From: Hyphomonas sp. | GTDB taxonomy: Bacteria; Pseudomonadota; Alphaproteobacteria; Caulobacterales; Hyphomonadaceae | Length of the DNA: 9,676 nt | Assembly: GCA_024743015.1 (NCBI GenBank) | Contig: JANSXJ010000124.1 | Location: forward strand, 1 to 9,676 | Direction: 5' to 3' | In this document: piece by piece, positions 1 through 7,413 of the stretch | How the letters are laid out: each line of letters begins with the position of its first letter | Numbering within the stretch: the stretch's first letter is position 1 | Translations under genes and position numbers: made by a program | Notes under the pieces: generated by a model | Told to the model about the DNA's origin: nothing | What the model saw: the letters and a program-made list of their open reading frames with translations, nothing else | Database searches by the model: none

Positions 1-18
1 AGATCAAGTCTGGCGTTT

Positions 19-24
19 TATACT
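19..24 (+). promoter_or_regulatory. Candidate -10 box for the tRNA gene
   Basis: The hexamer TATACT matches the sigma-70 -10 consensus TATAAT at five of six bases and lies 18 bases before the mature tRNA end, a normal distance for a tRNA promoter with a short 5' leader. The matching -35 box would fall across the window edge and cannot be seen. Role inferred from position and match only. Confidence 0.3.
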
Positions 25-42
25 TGCGTTCATCTTGAACAA

Positions 43-119
43 GGGCCTGTAGCTCAGTTGGTTAGAGCGGACCGCTCATAACGGTCTGGTCGGGGGTTCA
101 AGTCCCTCCGGGCCCACCA
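43..119 (+). tRNA. tRNA-Ile2 (CAT anticodon, lysidine type)
   Basis: A complete 77-base cloverleaf can be folded. The acceptor stem GGGCCTG pairs with CGGGCCC, the D arm is GCTC/GAGC, the anticodon stem GACCG/CGGTC encloses loop CTCATAA with CAT at 77-79, the T stem is GGGGG/CCCTC, then discriminator A116 and an encoded CCA (117-119). A CAT anticodon could mean initiator Met, elongator Met or Ile2. The tRNA carries features described as isoleucine/TilS determinants: C4-G69 and C5-G68 in the acceptor stem, U12-A23, C29-G41, A37, A38 and A73. The first pair is a normal G1-C72, which argues against the bacterial initiator, where it is mismatched. Ile2 reads AUA codons after TilS converts C34 to lysidine. 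Calling it Ile2 rather than elongator Met is inference from these bases; that it is a tRNA is certain. Confidence 0.93.
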
Positions 120-152
120 CGCTTTTCCTGCATCAAACGGATCATCTAACCC

Positions 153-176
153 GCGTGACGCCCAGACGTTTCACGC
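153..176 (+). terminator. Weak candidate terminator hairpin after the tRNA
   Basis: GCGTGA (153-158) and TCACGC (171-176) form a perfect 6-bp stem with a 12-base loop, about 35 bases after the tRNA. What follows (CTGTTAGTAATTTCC) is AT-leaning but not a clean T run, so intrinsic termination would be weak. It may equally be a chance inverted repeat. Confidence 0.25.
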
Positions 177-200
177 CTGTTAGTAATTTCCTGCATGAGA

Positions 201-230
201 TTAACCATAAATTTCACCATGCTCGCTAAA
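201..230 (+). promoter_or_regulatory. Candidate CtrA-type promoter of the cellulose operon
   Basis: TTAACCAT at 201-208 matches the well-known CtrA half-site. The second half seven bases on (212-215) is TTTC, so the TTAA-N7-TTAA site is only partly kept. GCTAAA at 225-230 fits the core of the Caulobacter housekeeping -10 consensus GCTANA, 18 bases after TTAACC, the usual layout where a CtrA box replaces the -35 element. It sits in the most AT-rich part of the window, directly before the operon, and no other convincing promoter is visible between the tRNA and bcsA. A GANTC site (GATTC, 273-277), the target of the cell-cycle methylase CcrM, lies just downstream. If real, transcription would begin near 237 and cell-cycle control would be expected; this is inference. 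Confidence 0.35.
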
Positions 231-245
231 GTTGAATTTCGATAA

Positions 246-258
246 AATCAATTTGATT
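246..258 (+). repeat. Perfect 13-bp palindrome, candidate operator
   Basis: AATCAA-T-TTGATT is a perfect inverted repeat of 6-bp arms around one base. It lies just downstream of the candidate promoter and only a few bases before the first ATG of the small reading frame. The position suits a dimeric repressor site, but no regulator gene in the window points to a binder. The region is AT-rich, so chance occurrence is possible. Confidence 0.3.
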
Positions 259-261
259 GAA

Positions 262-402
262 ATGCTTGCGAAGATTCTAGACCTCATGACCGATCTATCG
301 AGCCTGATGCGTATTTGCGGGGTCGTGCTGGTTATTGGTGCCTCTTTGCTGGCTTTCAGTCATCTCGCGGTGAGCGGGGCGGATGCCTGGTTGACCGCAT
401 AG
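262..402 (+). CDS. Possible small single-helix membrane protein
   Basis: An open frame of 46 codons runs from ATG 262 to TAG 400-402; in-frame ATGs at 286 and 307 are alternatives giving 38 and 31 residues. None has a strong ribosome site (GAG ends four bases before 307), so the start is uncertain. The peptide has a short charged/polar N-terminus, an uninterrupted hydrophobic stretch at about residues 18-36 (CGVVLVIGASLLAF region) and a small, alanine-rich end with one Asp. This is what a one-pass small membrane protein looks like. I do not recognise a family. It lies between the candidate promoter and bcsA on the same strand and would be the first cistron of the cellulose operon; several cellulose operons do carry small membrane proteins, but homology to BcsF or others is not visible. 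It could be non-coding leader. Confidence 0.4.
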   Translation: MLAKILDLMTDLSSLMRICGVVLVIGASLLAFSHLAVSGADAWLTA

Positions 403-496
403 CGAAGGAAAGGTGACGCCTTCGTCGTGACACGGCAAAAGCCGGAGCGGCGCGGGCCCAGTGGGTGTGTTTCTGGTGGGACGAGATCAGGACATA
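403..496 (+). other. Leader before bcsA with two small hairpins
   Basis: CGAAGG (403-408) pairs with CCTTCG (419-424); an alternative AAGG (410-413)/CCTT (419-422) pairing competes with it. CGGC (433-436) pairs with GCCG (441-444) around an AAAA loop. The stretch covers the gap between the small reading frame and the chosen bcsA start. A GTG at 461 is in frame with bcsA and could add 12 residues. AGGA at 489-492 lies four bases before ATG 497. No known riboswitch core is evident. Structure here could tune bcsA translation, but that is speculative. Confidence 0.3.
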
Positions 497-2647
497 ATGC
501 TGTCGACAGCGGCTGCGCGCGCATGGAGCGCGATTGCGGCCCTGTGCCTGATCGGTGCGATTGCGTCCTTGCCTTTGGATCTCAACGGTCAGGCTTTGCT
601 CGCCGCCGTGACGGTCGCCGCCTTGATGGCCGCGAACTGGCTTTCACCGCCTAAGGGCCTGCTTCAGACCATTGTCTTCCTGCTGATCGTGTTCACGTCG
701 ATGCGCTACATGTTCTGGCGCGTGAACGAGACGCTTCCCTATGGCGATACGATGGGTTTCGTCTTCGGCATCGCTCTGTTCGGGGCTGAACTTTACGGCC
801 TGGTAATCCTGCTCCTGTCGGTCTTCATCTCTGTCGAAGCCCTCGACCGGGCGCCAAAACCAGCACCTTTGACGGCGGAGCAATGCCCCTCGGTCGATAT
901 CCTGATCCCGAGTTATAATGAAGATGAAGTGCTGCTGGAGGTCACGCTCCGCGCCGCCATGAATGTCAGCTATCCGGAGGGCAAGAAGCACGTCTATCTG
1001 CTCGACGATGGCGGCACGGTTCAGAAACGGACACAGGCCGATCCGGAAAAAGCCCGCGAGGCACAGGAGCGGCATGAAAGCCTGCAGCGATTATGCGAGC
1101 GCACCGGCGCGACCTATCTGACGCGCGAGAAAAACGAGCATGCCAAAGCCGGGAATGTGAACTCGGCTCTGATGAATCATACATCCGGTGAACTTGTCTT
1201 GATCCTTGACGCGGATCACGTGCCGACCACGGACATTCTCAACCGGACGGTTGGCTATTTTGTCGATGATCCGAAGCTTTTCCTCGTCCAGACGCCGCAT
1301 TTCTTCATCAATCCGGACCCGCTGGAGCGCAATCTCAACACTTTCGATGACATGCCGAGCGAAAATGAGATGTTCTATTCCGTCATCCAGAAAGGCCTGG
1401 ATGGCTATAATGCCTCCTTCTTCTGTGGCTCGGCTGCCGTCCTGCGCCGGAGCTGCCTGGAAGAGATTGGCGGCATCCAAGGCGATACGATCACAGAGGA
1501 TGCCGAAACGGCGCTCGAGCTTCACGCCCGCGGCTATCGCAGCGCCTATGTTGCGCGGCCCATGGTGGCGGGTCTGTCACCGGAGACTTTTTCGGGCTTT
1601 ATTATCCAGCGAATGCGCTGGACGCAGGGGATGGTGCAAATCTTCCTGTTGAAGAACCCGCTTTTCAAGCGCGGGCTGACCATCGCGCAGCGTCTTGGCT
1701 ACCTGAATTCCTGCTTCTACTGGTTCTTTCCGCTGGCGCGATTGATCTTCGTGCTGGCGCCCCTGCTCTTCCTGTTCTTTGGTGTGCGCATCTACGATGC
1801 CGGCCTGAATGATTTCCTGGCTTATGGAGCACCGCATATTGTCGGCGCGCTGCTCCTGGCGTCGACGCTGTACGGTCGCACGCGTTGGGCTTTTGCCTCT
1901 GAGTTATATGAAATTTCTCAGGCAATTCACTGCTCAGGCGCGATCCTGCAGGTTTTCCGCAACCCCAGAGCGCCGACTTTTGCCGTGACACCGAAAGGTG
2001 AGTCGCTCGACAATAGTTTCATTTCGCCCCTCGCGCGCCCGTTTTATTATCTGCTCGGCCTGGTCCTGCTTGGGCAAGTGATTGGCATTGGCCGGCTCAT
2101 CCTGCAGCCTGAGCAAGCCGGTTATGTCTCGGTACTTTTGGTCTGGAACACGTTTCACCTGTTCCTCCTGCTCGGCGCGCTCGGGGCGCTGTATGAGCGA
2201 TCACAGCGCCGCACATTCCCCCGTCTTAACCGCGATCAAGCTGTTAGCGTTTCGGTCGGAGATGTCGCCTTGTCTGGTCACGTTCTAGACGTCTCAGTGA
2301 CAGGTATCGGGCTGAAACTGGCTGAAGCTCGAGTGTTCAAGGAAGGCGAGACCGTTCAGATCGACGCGCGCGATCTTGGCGCAGCCTACCCACTCCCCTT
2401 GAATCTAATAGTCGAGGGATCCTGGACGAAAGACGGCGCGCAGCATCTCGGACTGCATTTCGATATTTCCACTCCGGACGAGTGGCATGCTGTGGTCAAC
2501 ATTGTCTACGCCCGCAGCCGCAACTGGCAGAGTTTCCAAAGCCGCCGCAATACGGCGGGTCACACGGCCCAGAAAGTCGGGTTCCTCATTTCTCAATCCA
2601 TCAAACATGCCTGGGCACACGTCCGGGCCATTCGGAAGGCAGCATGA
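497..2647 (+). CDS. bcsA: Cellulose synthase catalytic subunit (UDP-forming) with PilZ domain
   Basis: Inner-membrane processive family-2 glycosyltransferase that polymerises UDP-glucose to beta-1,4-glucan and threads it outward. Numbered from ATG 497 (716 residues): four N-terminal membrane segments (about 10-26, 32-48, 55-72, 86-113); cytoplasmic GT2 domain with the DDG Asp pair (170-171), KAGN (217-220), DAD (238-240, UDP/metal binding), FFCGS (308-312), TED (333-335, catalytic base Asp335) and QRMRW (371-375, QxxRW, acceptor site); four more membrane segments (about 401-429, 444-460, 513-536, 543-565); gating loop FAVTPKG (495-501); and a PilZ domain from about 568 with RxxxR (R572, R576) and DxSxxG (598-603), the c-di-GMP contacts. 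All key residues are intact, so an active, c-di-GMP-switched enzyme is expected. A basic helical tail of about 40 residues follows PilZ. ATG 497 has AGGA four bases upstream; GTG 461 is an alternative start giving 728 residues. Its stop overlaps the bcsB start. Confidence 0.96.
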   Translation: MLSTAAARAWSAIAALCLIGAIASLPLDLNGQALLAAVTVAALMAANWLSPPKGLLQTIVFLLIVFTSMRYMFWRVNETLPYGDTMGFVFGIALFGAELYGLVILLLSVFISVEALDRAPKPAPLTAEQCPSVDILIPSYNEDEVLLEVTLRAAMNVSYPEGKKHVYLLDDGGTVQKRTQADPEKAREAQERHESLQRLCERTGATYLTREKNEHAKAGNVNSALMNHTSGELVLILDADHVPTTDILNRTVGYFVDDPKLFLVQTPHFFINPDPLERNLNTFDDMPSENEMFYSVIQKGLDGYNASFFCGSAAVLRRSCLEEIGGIQGDTITEDAETALELHARGYRSAYVARPMVAGLSPETFSGFIIQRMRWTQGMVQIFLLKNPLFKRGLTIAQRLGYLNSCFYWFFPLARLIFVLAPLLFLFFGVRIYDAGLNDFLAYGAPHIVGALLLASTLYGRTRWAFASELYEISQAIHCSGAILQVFRNPRAPTFAVTPKGESLDNSFISPLARPFYYLLGLVLLGQVIGIGRLILQPEQAGYVSVLLVWNTFHLFLLLGALGALYERSQRRTFPRLNRDQAVSVSVGDVALSGHVLDVSVTGIGLKLAEARVFKEGETVQIDARDLGAAYPLPLNLIVEGSWTKDGAQHLGLHFDISTPDEWHAVVNIVYARSRNWQSFQSRRNTAGHTAQKVGFLISQSIKHAWAHVRAIRKAA

Positions 2648-4902
2648 TCATGAACAAAGTTCAGTCTGCATTGATATTTGTCGCGGCGCTTACTGTCCTG
2701 GCACCGCCGATCCACGCGCAACAATCGAAGACGGCGAGCAGCCTCTCGAATGCTGACGTCTATGCCCGGTATGAGCCTCTGGACGAAATCACCACAGAGC
2801 GTCTGGCAAACGGTCAGTATCGTGCGCGTGTCCCGCTGGCGACGATCCGCGCGGCGCAAGGCCCGATGCGCCTTCAGGGCGCGCTGGCGAGCGAAACTTT
2901 AGGTCTTGCTATCGCCCCGCAAGCCGAGATCAAAAGCGCCAAGCTGATCATCCGCCACGTCACGGGGCGCGGACAAGCGGATTCGGATGCGCATCTACGG
3001 ATCGGCCTCAATCAGCACTTCATTGCCCAGCTGGACGCCGCGACCAGTCTGACGGCAGCGATGGACGAAATTCGCCTTGACCCTCGCCTGTTCAAGCCGG
3101 GATTCAACCTCATCGCGTTTGACGCGGTGCAGCGATATACATTCGAATGCCAGGACCCGACAGCGGCAGAGCTCTGGACAGAGATCGACACGCTGCGTTC
3201 GGAAGTCGAAATCGTCTATGAGCGGCGCGAATTCGCCGCCAGCCTCGCCGACATGGACGCCTTTCTATCACCCGGTATCGGCGGCGTAGAAAACCTCCTG
3301 ATCGCAACTGGCGCGGAAGAGCTCGGCGCGCAACATCTGGAATGGGGCGCCATGATCAGCCAGACCGTGGCCAATCATCTTGAGTTCCGCCTGCCGGAAA
3401 TCAGCCACGCCGCAATCTCGAAAAGCGAAGCGGGCGAGCTCATGCTGGACGTTCAAGGCGAGTCCGCGAGGGCCCAATCGGATCTCGTTCTGGTCGGAAC
3501 ATTTGACGAGATCGGTCACGTCATCTCAGTCGACCCGGCAACCGTCGCGCCAACCGATGGCTATGTCGCACTGCATCCGTCACCATTTGATGCCTCTCGC
3601 TTCATGCTGGTCGTGTCAGGTCATTCGCCAGAGGCCGTTTCGCGCGGCGTCGATGCCATTTCGCTTGCGACCTTCCCGTTTGCCGATGATCGCGAAACCC
3701 GGATAACCGAGTTCGACGCTCCAGAAGGCTTGGTGATCGGCGACAAGGCTCCGCTCCGCACAGGTGTTTCTTACGCATTCTCCGATCTTGGCTACGAAAC
3801 CTATTCGTCTCGTGGCTTCCAGACGGCACAAATGAATGTCGAGTTGAAACTGCCCGCCGACACTTACTTTGAAGATGGTGACGATGTCGTACTCTCGCTC
3901 GACTTTGCCTATGGAGCCGGTTTGAACGAGAAATCGGTTTTGAATGTTCTGGTGAATGGTAGCTTCCGGGCAGCCGTGCCGTTGCAAAACCCTCGCGGCG
4001 AGGCCGCATCCGGATATGAGGTCCGGCTACCCGCACGCGCCTTCCAGGCCGGGCACAATCAGATCAGCCTTGAAGCCGAACTCTCCAAGAACCAGCAGGG
4101 GGCCTGTGCAGCGCGCAATGATCGCCACCTGGCGTTCATGGTTGAGAACAGCTCGATCCTGCATCTGCCCAAGACCCGTAGATTCCTCGAACTGCCGAAC
4201 CTGGAAGTCCTGTCCGAGTCGGGCTTCCCTTACACGACAGTCTCAGCGGAGCCTTTCTCCGTGCGGGTCGCCGATCGGTCGAGTGATACAGTTGCAGCGG
4301 CGTGGACGCTGGTCGCCCGTCTTGGCCAGATTCACGGCGATCAGTTCCGCGGTGTCGAGTTTGAATTCCACGACGCTCCGGGAAAAACGCACACATTGTT
4401 GATCGGACCGCGGCGCGCGCTCGGCGATCTGTCGACCAGCGGCATGAGCTTGCAATCCGAAGTTTCAACTCTCGTTCGTCAACGTGACCGGCGCGAGCTC
4501 AAGGAGACTGTCTCCACGGCGCAAGTCACCCGCCTTGGGCGTAATGGATTGCTGATGTCAGGCGAAAACCCGGTTGCGGCGGATACTCTGCTGACAGTCT
4601 TGACCGCGCAGTCCAGCGCTAGCCTGTTGGACGCCGCAAGAAACCTGGTGCGCCCAAGCCACTGGAGCCAGTTGGACGGCGCCAATGCCGTCTGGCGACA
4701 AAACCCTGCCACGTTCGGAACCATGCCCGCATCCGATACGTTCTTCGTCGGTAATCTCGATCCGCGCACGATGGTTGAGATTCAAAACTCACGTCGGCCA
4801 TGGCTATTCATCCTCGCCATTGGAGCGTTCCTGTTTGTGACCGCCAGCATCTTGTCCGGCGTAGCGCATTACCTGCGCAAACAGCTGAAAAGCGAAAGCT
4901 AA
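2644..4902 (+). CDS. bcsB: Cellulose synthase periplasmic regulatory subunit BcsB
   Basis: The partner of BcsA: its periplasmic beta-rich domains guide the nascent glucan and its C-terminal helix packs against BcsA and is needed for activity. The 752-residue length is in the usual BcsB range. A signal peptide is visible (K5, hydrophobic 8-21, likely cleavage after HA at 24-25). The hallmark CxDPxxxELWTxI sits at 169-181 (Cys169, Trp178). The region 379-450 (DLGYETYSSRGF, LPADTYFEDGD, SVLNVLVNGS) is the conserved carbohydrate-binding/flavodoxin-like core. A single membrane anchor spans about 719-741, followed by a basic end (HYLRKQLK). Only two cysteines occur, 169 and 488, possibly a disulfide (inference). 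The start at ATG 2644 overlaps the bcsA stop as ATGA and has GGAAGG at 2634-2639, implying coupled translation; ATG 2650 is a weaker choice. The reading frame is open further upstream (to 2482), but that part lies inside bcsA. Confidence 0.94.
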   Translation: MIMNKVQSALIFVAALTVLAPPIHAQQSKTASSLSNADVYARYEPLDEITTERLANGQYRARVPLATIRAAQGPMRLQGALASETLGLAIAPQAEIKSAKLIIRHVTGRGQADSDAHLRIGLNQHFIAQLDAATSLTAAMDEIRLDPRLFKPGFNLIAFDAVQRYTFECQDPTAAELWTEIDTLRSEVEIVYERREFAASLADMDAFLSPGIGGVENLLIATGAEELGAQHLEWGAMISQTVANHLEFRLPEISHAAISKSEAGELMLDVQGESARAQSDLVLVGTFDEIGHVISVDPATVAPTDGYVALHPSPFDASRFMLVVSGHSPEAVSRGVDAISLATFPFADDRETRITEFDAPEGLVIGDKAPLRTGVSYAFSDLGYETYSSRGFQTAQMNVELKLPADTYFEDGDDVVLSLDFAYGAGLNEKSVLNVLVNGSFRAAVPLQNPRGEAASGYEVRLPARAFQAGHNQISLEAELSKNQQGACAARNDRHLAFMVENSSILHLPKTRRFLELPNLEVLSESGFPYTTVSAEPFSVRVADRSSDTVAAAWTLVARLGQIHGDQFRGVEFEFHDAPGKTHTLLIGPRRALGDLSTSGMSLQSEVSTLVRQRDRRELKETVSTAQVTRLGRNGLLMSGENPVAADTLLTVLTAQSSASLLDAARNLVRPSHWSQLDGANAVWRQNPATFGTMPASDTFFVGNLDPRTMVEIQNSRRPWLFILAIGAFLFVTASILSGVAHYLRKQLKSES

Positions 4903-4908
4903 AGCTAA

Positions 4909-7413
4909 ATGGCGGTGTGGAAGTGGATATGGCTGATAATGCTGTCCGCGACCCTGACTTCGGTCGCGGCGGCTGCACCGCTGCGCGGAGATACCGAAAT
5001 CGAAGTTCGCCGCCTCGGCATCCCGGCGCTTGATATCGCGGTCGAGCAACAGGAACCTGATACGCCTTCCACGTCTCGCTGGACGCCTGCAAAAAACGTC
5101 TGGTCCGCGGTGAACGATCAGGAATGGGTTAAGGCCAAAGACCATCTGACGCGCCTCCAACAGCGAGCGCCCGAATGGACACCACCCCCCGAACTCACGC
5201 GACTGATCGATCAAGGCCTTCGCCAGAATGCGATCTCGGAAGCAGTTCGCGATGAACGTTGGTCTGATGTGCTCCGCCTGAGCCCGACCGATGGCCTCTT
5301 CTGCCCGAGCGATGCGCAGTTCTGGGCGGTGAGTGAAGCCTACGCGAAGACCCATCAGGAGCAGGTGTTGCAGACCGGCCTCCTGCGCGCGCTGGACGAC
5401 TGCACATCTGCCAGCGACGAAGCTCAAATCATCGAACGCGCGATAACCTATCTCTCGCTTGAGCATTTGCGCGATTTCGGCGCGGGCGTGACCCTGCAGC
5501 CGTCAAACCGCGCCAGACTCTCGGCGCGGATTGAAACACTGGAACGCTTGAACGCTGTCTCAGAACAGGACTGGACCAGACTGGCGGAATTAGCGCGCGC
5601 GCACGGCGCCCGCGAAGCAACGATGCAAGCGGCCTGGGCTCTATTGGAACGCGATCCTGCGGCGGCGCGGGTCGAGTTCGAATACGCCCTGTCCACCTCA
5701 ATTGATTCCGAGGCGGAGTATGGCGCGGCGCTCGCGGCCTATAGAAACGGCGATCATGGACCCGCATTGGCGCTATCGCTCAAAGACGGCGACGAAACCT
5801 ACAAGTCCGAACGGGCAGAACTCTCTGCCTATGCAAACCTTCGCGAAGCGGCCGCCCTGATCGAGGCAGGCGACTATCGACGCGCGGAGCAACGGATCGA
5901 GACCGCGCGACGTCTGACCCCGAGCACTGAAAGCAACGCGGCCACCCTGTCCGCCTCGATCAGTCTGGCGCGTGCGGATGAAGCCTATCAAGACGAAGAC
6001 TTCGAAGCGGCAATCGCCCTTGCCCAAGCGGCGAAGGGCGTGCCCGAATTGAGAGAGGCGGTACAGGCGCGCATTGCCTGGTCGCTGTATCAACGAGGTG
6101 ACGATGAAGCCGCCTATGACGCGTTTTCAGCATTGTATCAGTCGACGGCATCAGATGCGGCAGCGGACGGGCTCGTTCTCGCTGCCAGTCGCGCGGGATG
6201 GCTGGACCGGTTGCAACCCTTGGCGACAACCCGGTCGGGACCGCTCCTCAACCGATTGAATACGGAACGCGCTCGAACCGCTCTTCAGAGAAACAATTAT
6301 CTGATCGCGCAGAAAAGTTCTCCGGTCCCGCTGGCTGAGCTTGTCGGCATCGATCGCCCATATGTTCGACAGGCCGTTTCCGTCCGCACCAATGATGGAG
6401 CCGCTGGCGAAGGCCGTGTGAGAAGCCAGACCGCGAGATCCTCTGTAGGCTTCACGACAGGACAGACACATCTCGAAATTGGCGCGGTTATCATCGACAT
6501 GTCCGCCGGGACGGGCGCTGTCACCACGCGGTCGTCGGATGAACGGGGCATCTCTCCCTTCATCAGGATGGAGCGCGAAGGCGATATTTCGATCTCGGCG
6601 CAGGTTTCAACCACACCGACATCTGGCCCGGTTGCCAGCACGCTGACCGGCGAGCTTGCGCTTGCTCGCGACACATCCGGTGGCATGCGCGCAGAGGCAG
6701 CCTTGTTCAAGCGCGGTGTTGACGAAAGCCTCACCTCCGGCTTTGGCCGCGAAGATGTCGCCACCGACGAAACCTGGGGCCGGGTCACTGAAACCGGTCT
6801 TGAGGCCAGCATCGCCGCGCCCGTAAGCCAGACGATCAGCGTGCAGGCGAGCGCAAGCACAAGCCTGCTGGATGGGAAAAATATTGAGACCAATCAATCG
6901 GTGAAAGCCGGCATAAGCGCCGTGAAATCATTCAAGGCTGATCACCATGCCTATCTTTCGGCAGGCCCGTTCTATCAGTTCCAGGCCTTTGACAAGAACA
7001 CCAATTTTCATAACCCGGAACATGGCGGCTATTTCAGCCCGCAATCCTATCACCGCGCCGGGGTTGGGGTTTTCGGACAAACGGACGACCTGCAAACCTG
7101 GATGGTGCGGTATGAACTCGCTGGCGCGGTCGAAGTCGCAAAGACAGACGATGCCGCTATCCGTCCCCGCACCGCGCCGAACGGACCCGTGTTTAATGGC
7201 AGCTCGGACACGATGCTCGCTGGGTCGGCCCGGTTCGAGATCGCGAGAAAAATTAGTGACGAATGGACGCTGACCGCTGGCGCTTCCGCGATTGCCTCCT
7301 CAGCGTTCAACGAAGTTCAAGCGGGTGTCGCCCTGAAATTCGTTCCCGGCGGCAAAGCCAGGGTCTCGACGCGAGATCTCACGCCTGACCTATTCTCGAG
7401 AGATATCCTATGA
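4909..7413 (+). CDS. bcsC: Diverged, short BcsC-like outer-membrane cellulose exporter
   Basis: Predicted to carry glucan through the outer membrane. The 834 residues read as: signal peptide (about 1-23, ending VAAAA-P); a helical, TPR-like periplasmic region (about 60-470) with recognisable repeat helices at 277-290 (AYRNGDHGPALALS), 318-340 (LIEAGDYRRAEQRI...), 356-378 and 389-412; then a beta-barrel of alternating strands (about 515-812). HGGYFSPQSY at 705-714 matches the HGGYYSPQ-type signature of the BcsC C-terminal domain and is the main reason for the call. E. coli BcsC is over 1,100 residues, so the repeat scaffold here is much reduced. The barrel's last strand (AGVALKFVP) ends near Phe811, but about 23 further residues follow, and the C-terminus is Leu rather than the usual aromatic. 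Only two cysteines (132, 165), both in the repeat region. It begins 6 bases after bcsB with a weak ribosome site, so translation may depend on coupling. The symbol rests on context plus the barrel motif. Confidence 0.82.
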   Translation: MAVWKWIWLIMLSATLTSVAAAAPLRGDTEIEVRRLGIPALDIAVEQQEPDTPSTSRWTPAKNVWSAVNDQEWVKAKDHLTRLQQRAPEWTPPPELTRLIDQGLRQNAISEAVRDERWSDVLRLSPTDGLFCPSDAQFWAVSEAYAKTHQEQVLQTGLLRALDDCTSASDEAQIIERAITYLSLEHLRDFGAGVTLQPSNRARLSARIETLERLNAVSEQDWTRLAELARAHGAREATMQAAWALLERDPAAARVEFEYALSTSIDSEAEYGAALAAYRNGDHGPALALSLKDGDETYKSERAELSAYANLREAAALIEAGDYRRAEQRIETARRLTPSTESNAATLSASISLARADEAYQDEDFEAAIALAQAAKGVPELREAVQARIAWSLYQRGDDEAAYDAFSALYQSTASDAAADGLVLAASRAGWLDRLQPLATTRSGPLLNRLNTERARTALQRNNYLIAQKSSPVPLAELVGIDRPYVRQAVSVRTNDGAAGEGRVRSQTARSSVGFTTGQTHLEIGAVIIDMSAGTGAVTTRSSDERGISPFIRMEREGDISISAQVSTTPTSGPVASTLTGELALARDTSGGMRAEAALFKRGVDESLTSGFGREDVATDETWGRVTETGLEASIAAPVSQTISVQASASTSLLDGKNIETNQSVKAGISAVKSFKADHHAYLSAGPFYQFQAFDKNTNFHNPEHGGYFSPQSYHRAGVGVFGQTDDLQTWMVRYELAGAVEVAKTDDAAIRPRTAPNGPVFNGSSDTMLAGSARFEIARKISDEWTLTAGASAIASSAFNEVQAGVALKFVPGGKARVSTRDLTPDLFSRDIL

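Noticed and set aside
455..461. GGGCCCA matching the tRNA 3' end, as a possible attachment-site copy.
   Set aside because: Only seven bases, self-complementary at the core and expected by chance in GC-rich DNA; no integrase gene in the window.
403..470. Possible c-di-GMP riboswitch before bcsA (GTGACGCC and GGCAAAAGCC resemble fragments of the GEMM core).
   Set aside because: The conserved three-way junction, tetraloop/receptor and spacing of a c-di-GMP-I riboswitch cannot be drawn here; only short look-alike fragments are present.
461..496. GTG 461 as the bcsA start.
   Set aside because: It is in frame and possible, but its nearest purine run (GGAG, 444-447) is 13 bases away, while ATG 497 has AGGA four bases upstream. 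Kept as an alternative.
2482..2643. An upstream extension of the bcsB frame by 54 residues.
   Set aside because: It lies wholly inside bcsA in another frame, lacks a signal peptide at its start, and ATG 2644 has both a ribosome site and a proper signal peptide after it.
4804..5466. A 220-codon open frame on the minus strand opposite the start of the bcsC-like gene.
   Set aside because: Composition is arginine/glycine-rich shadow coding opposite a well-supported gene; no recognisable motif and no plausible promoter. The same applies to other long antisense frames across bcsA, bcsB, bcsC and the sensor gene.
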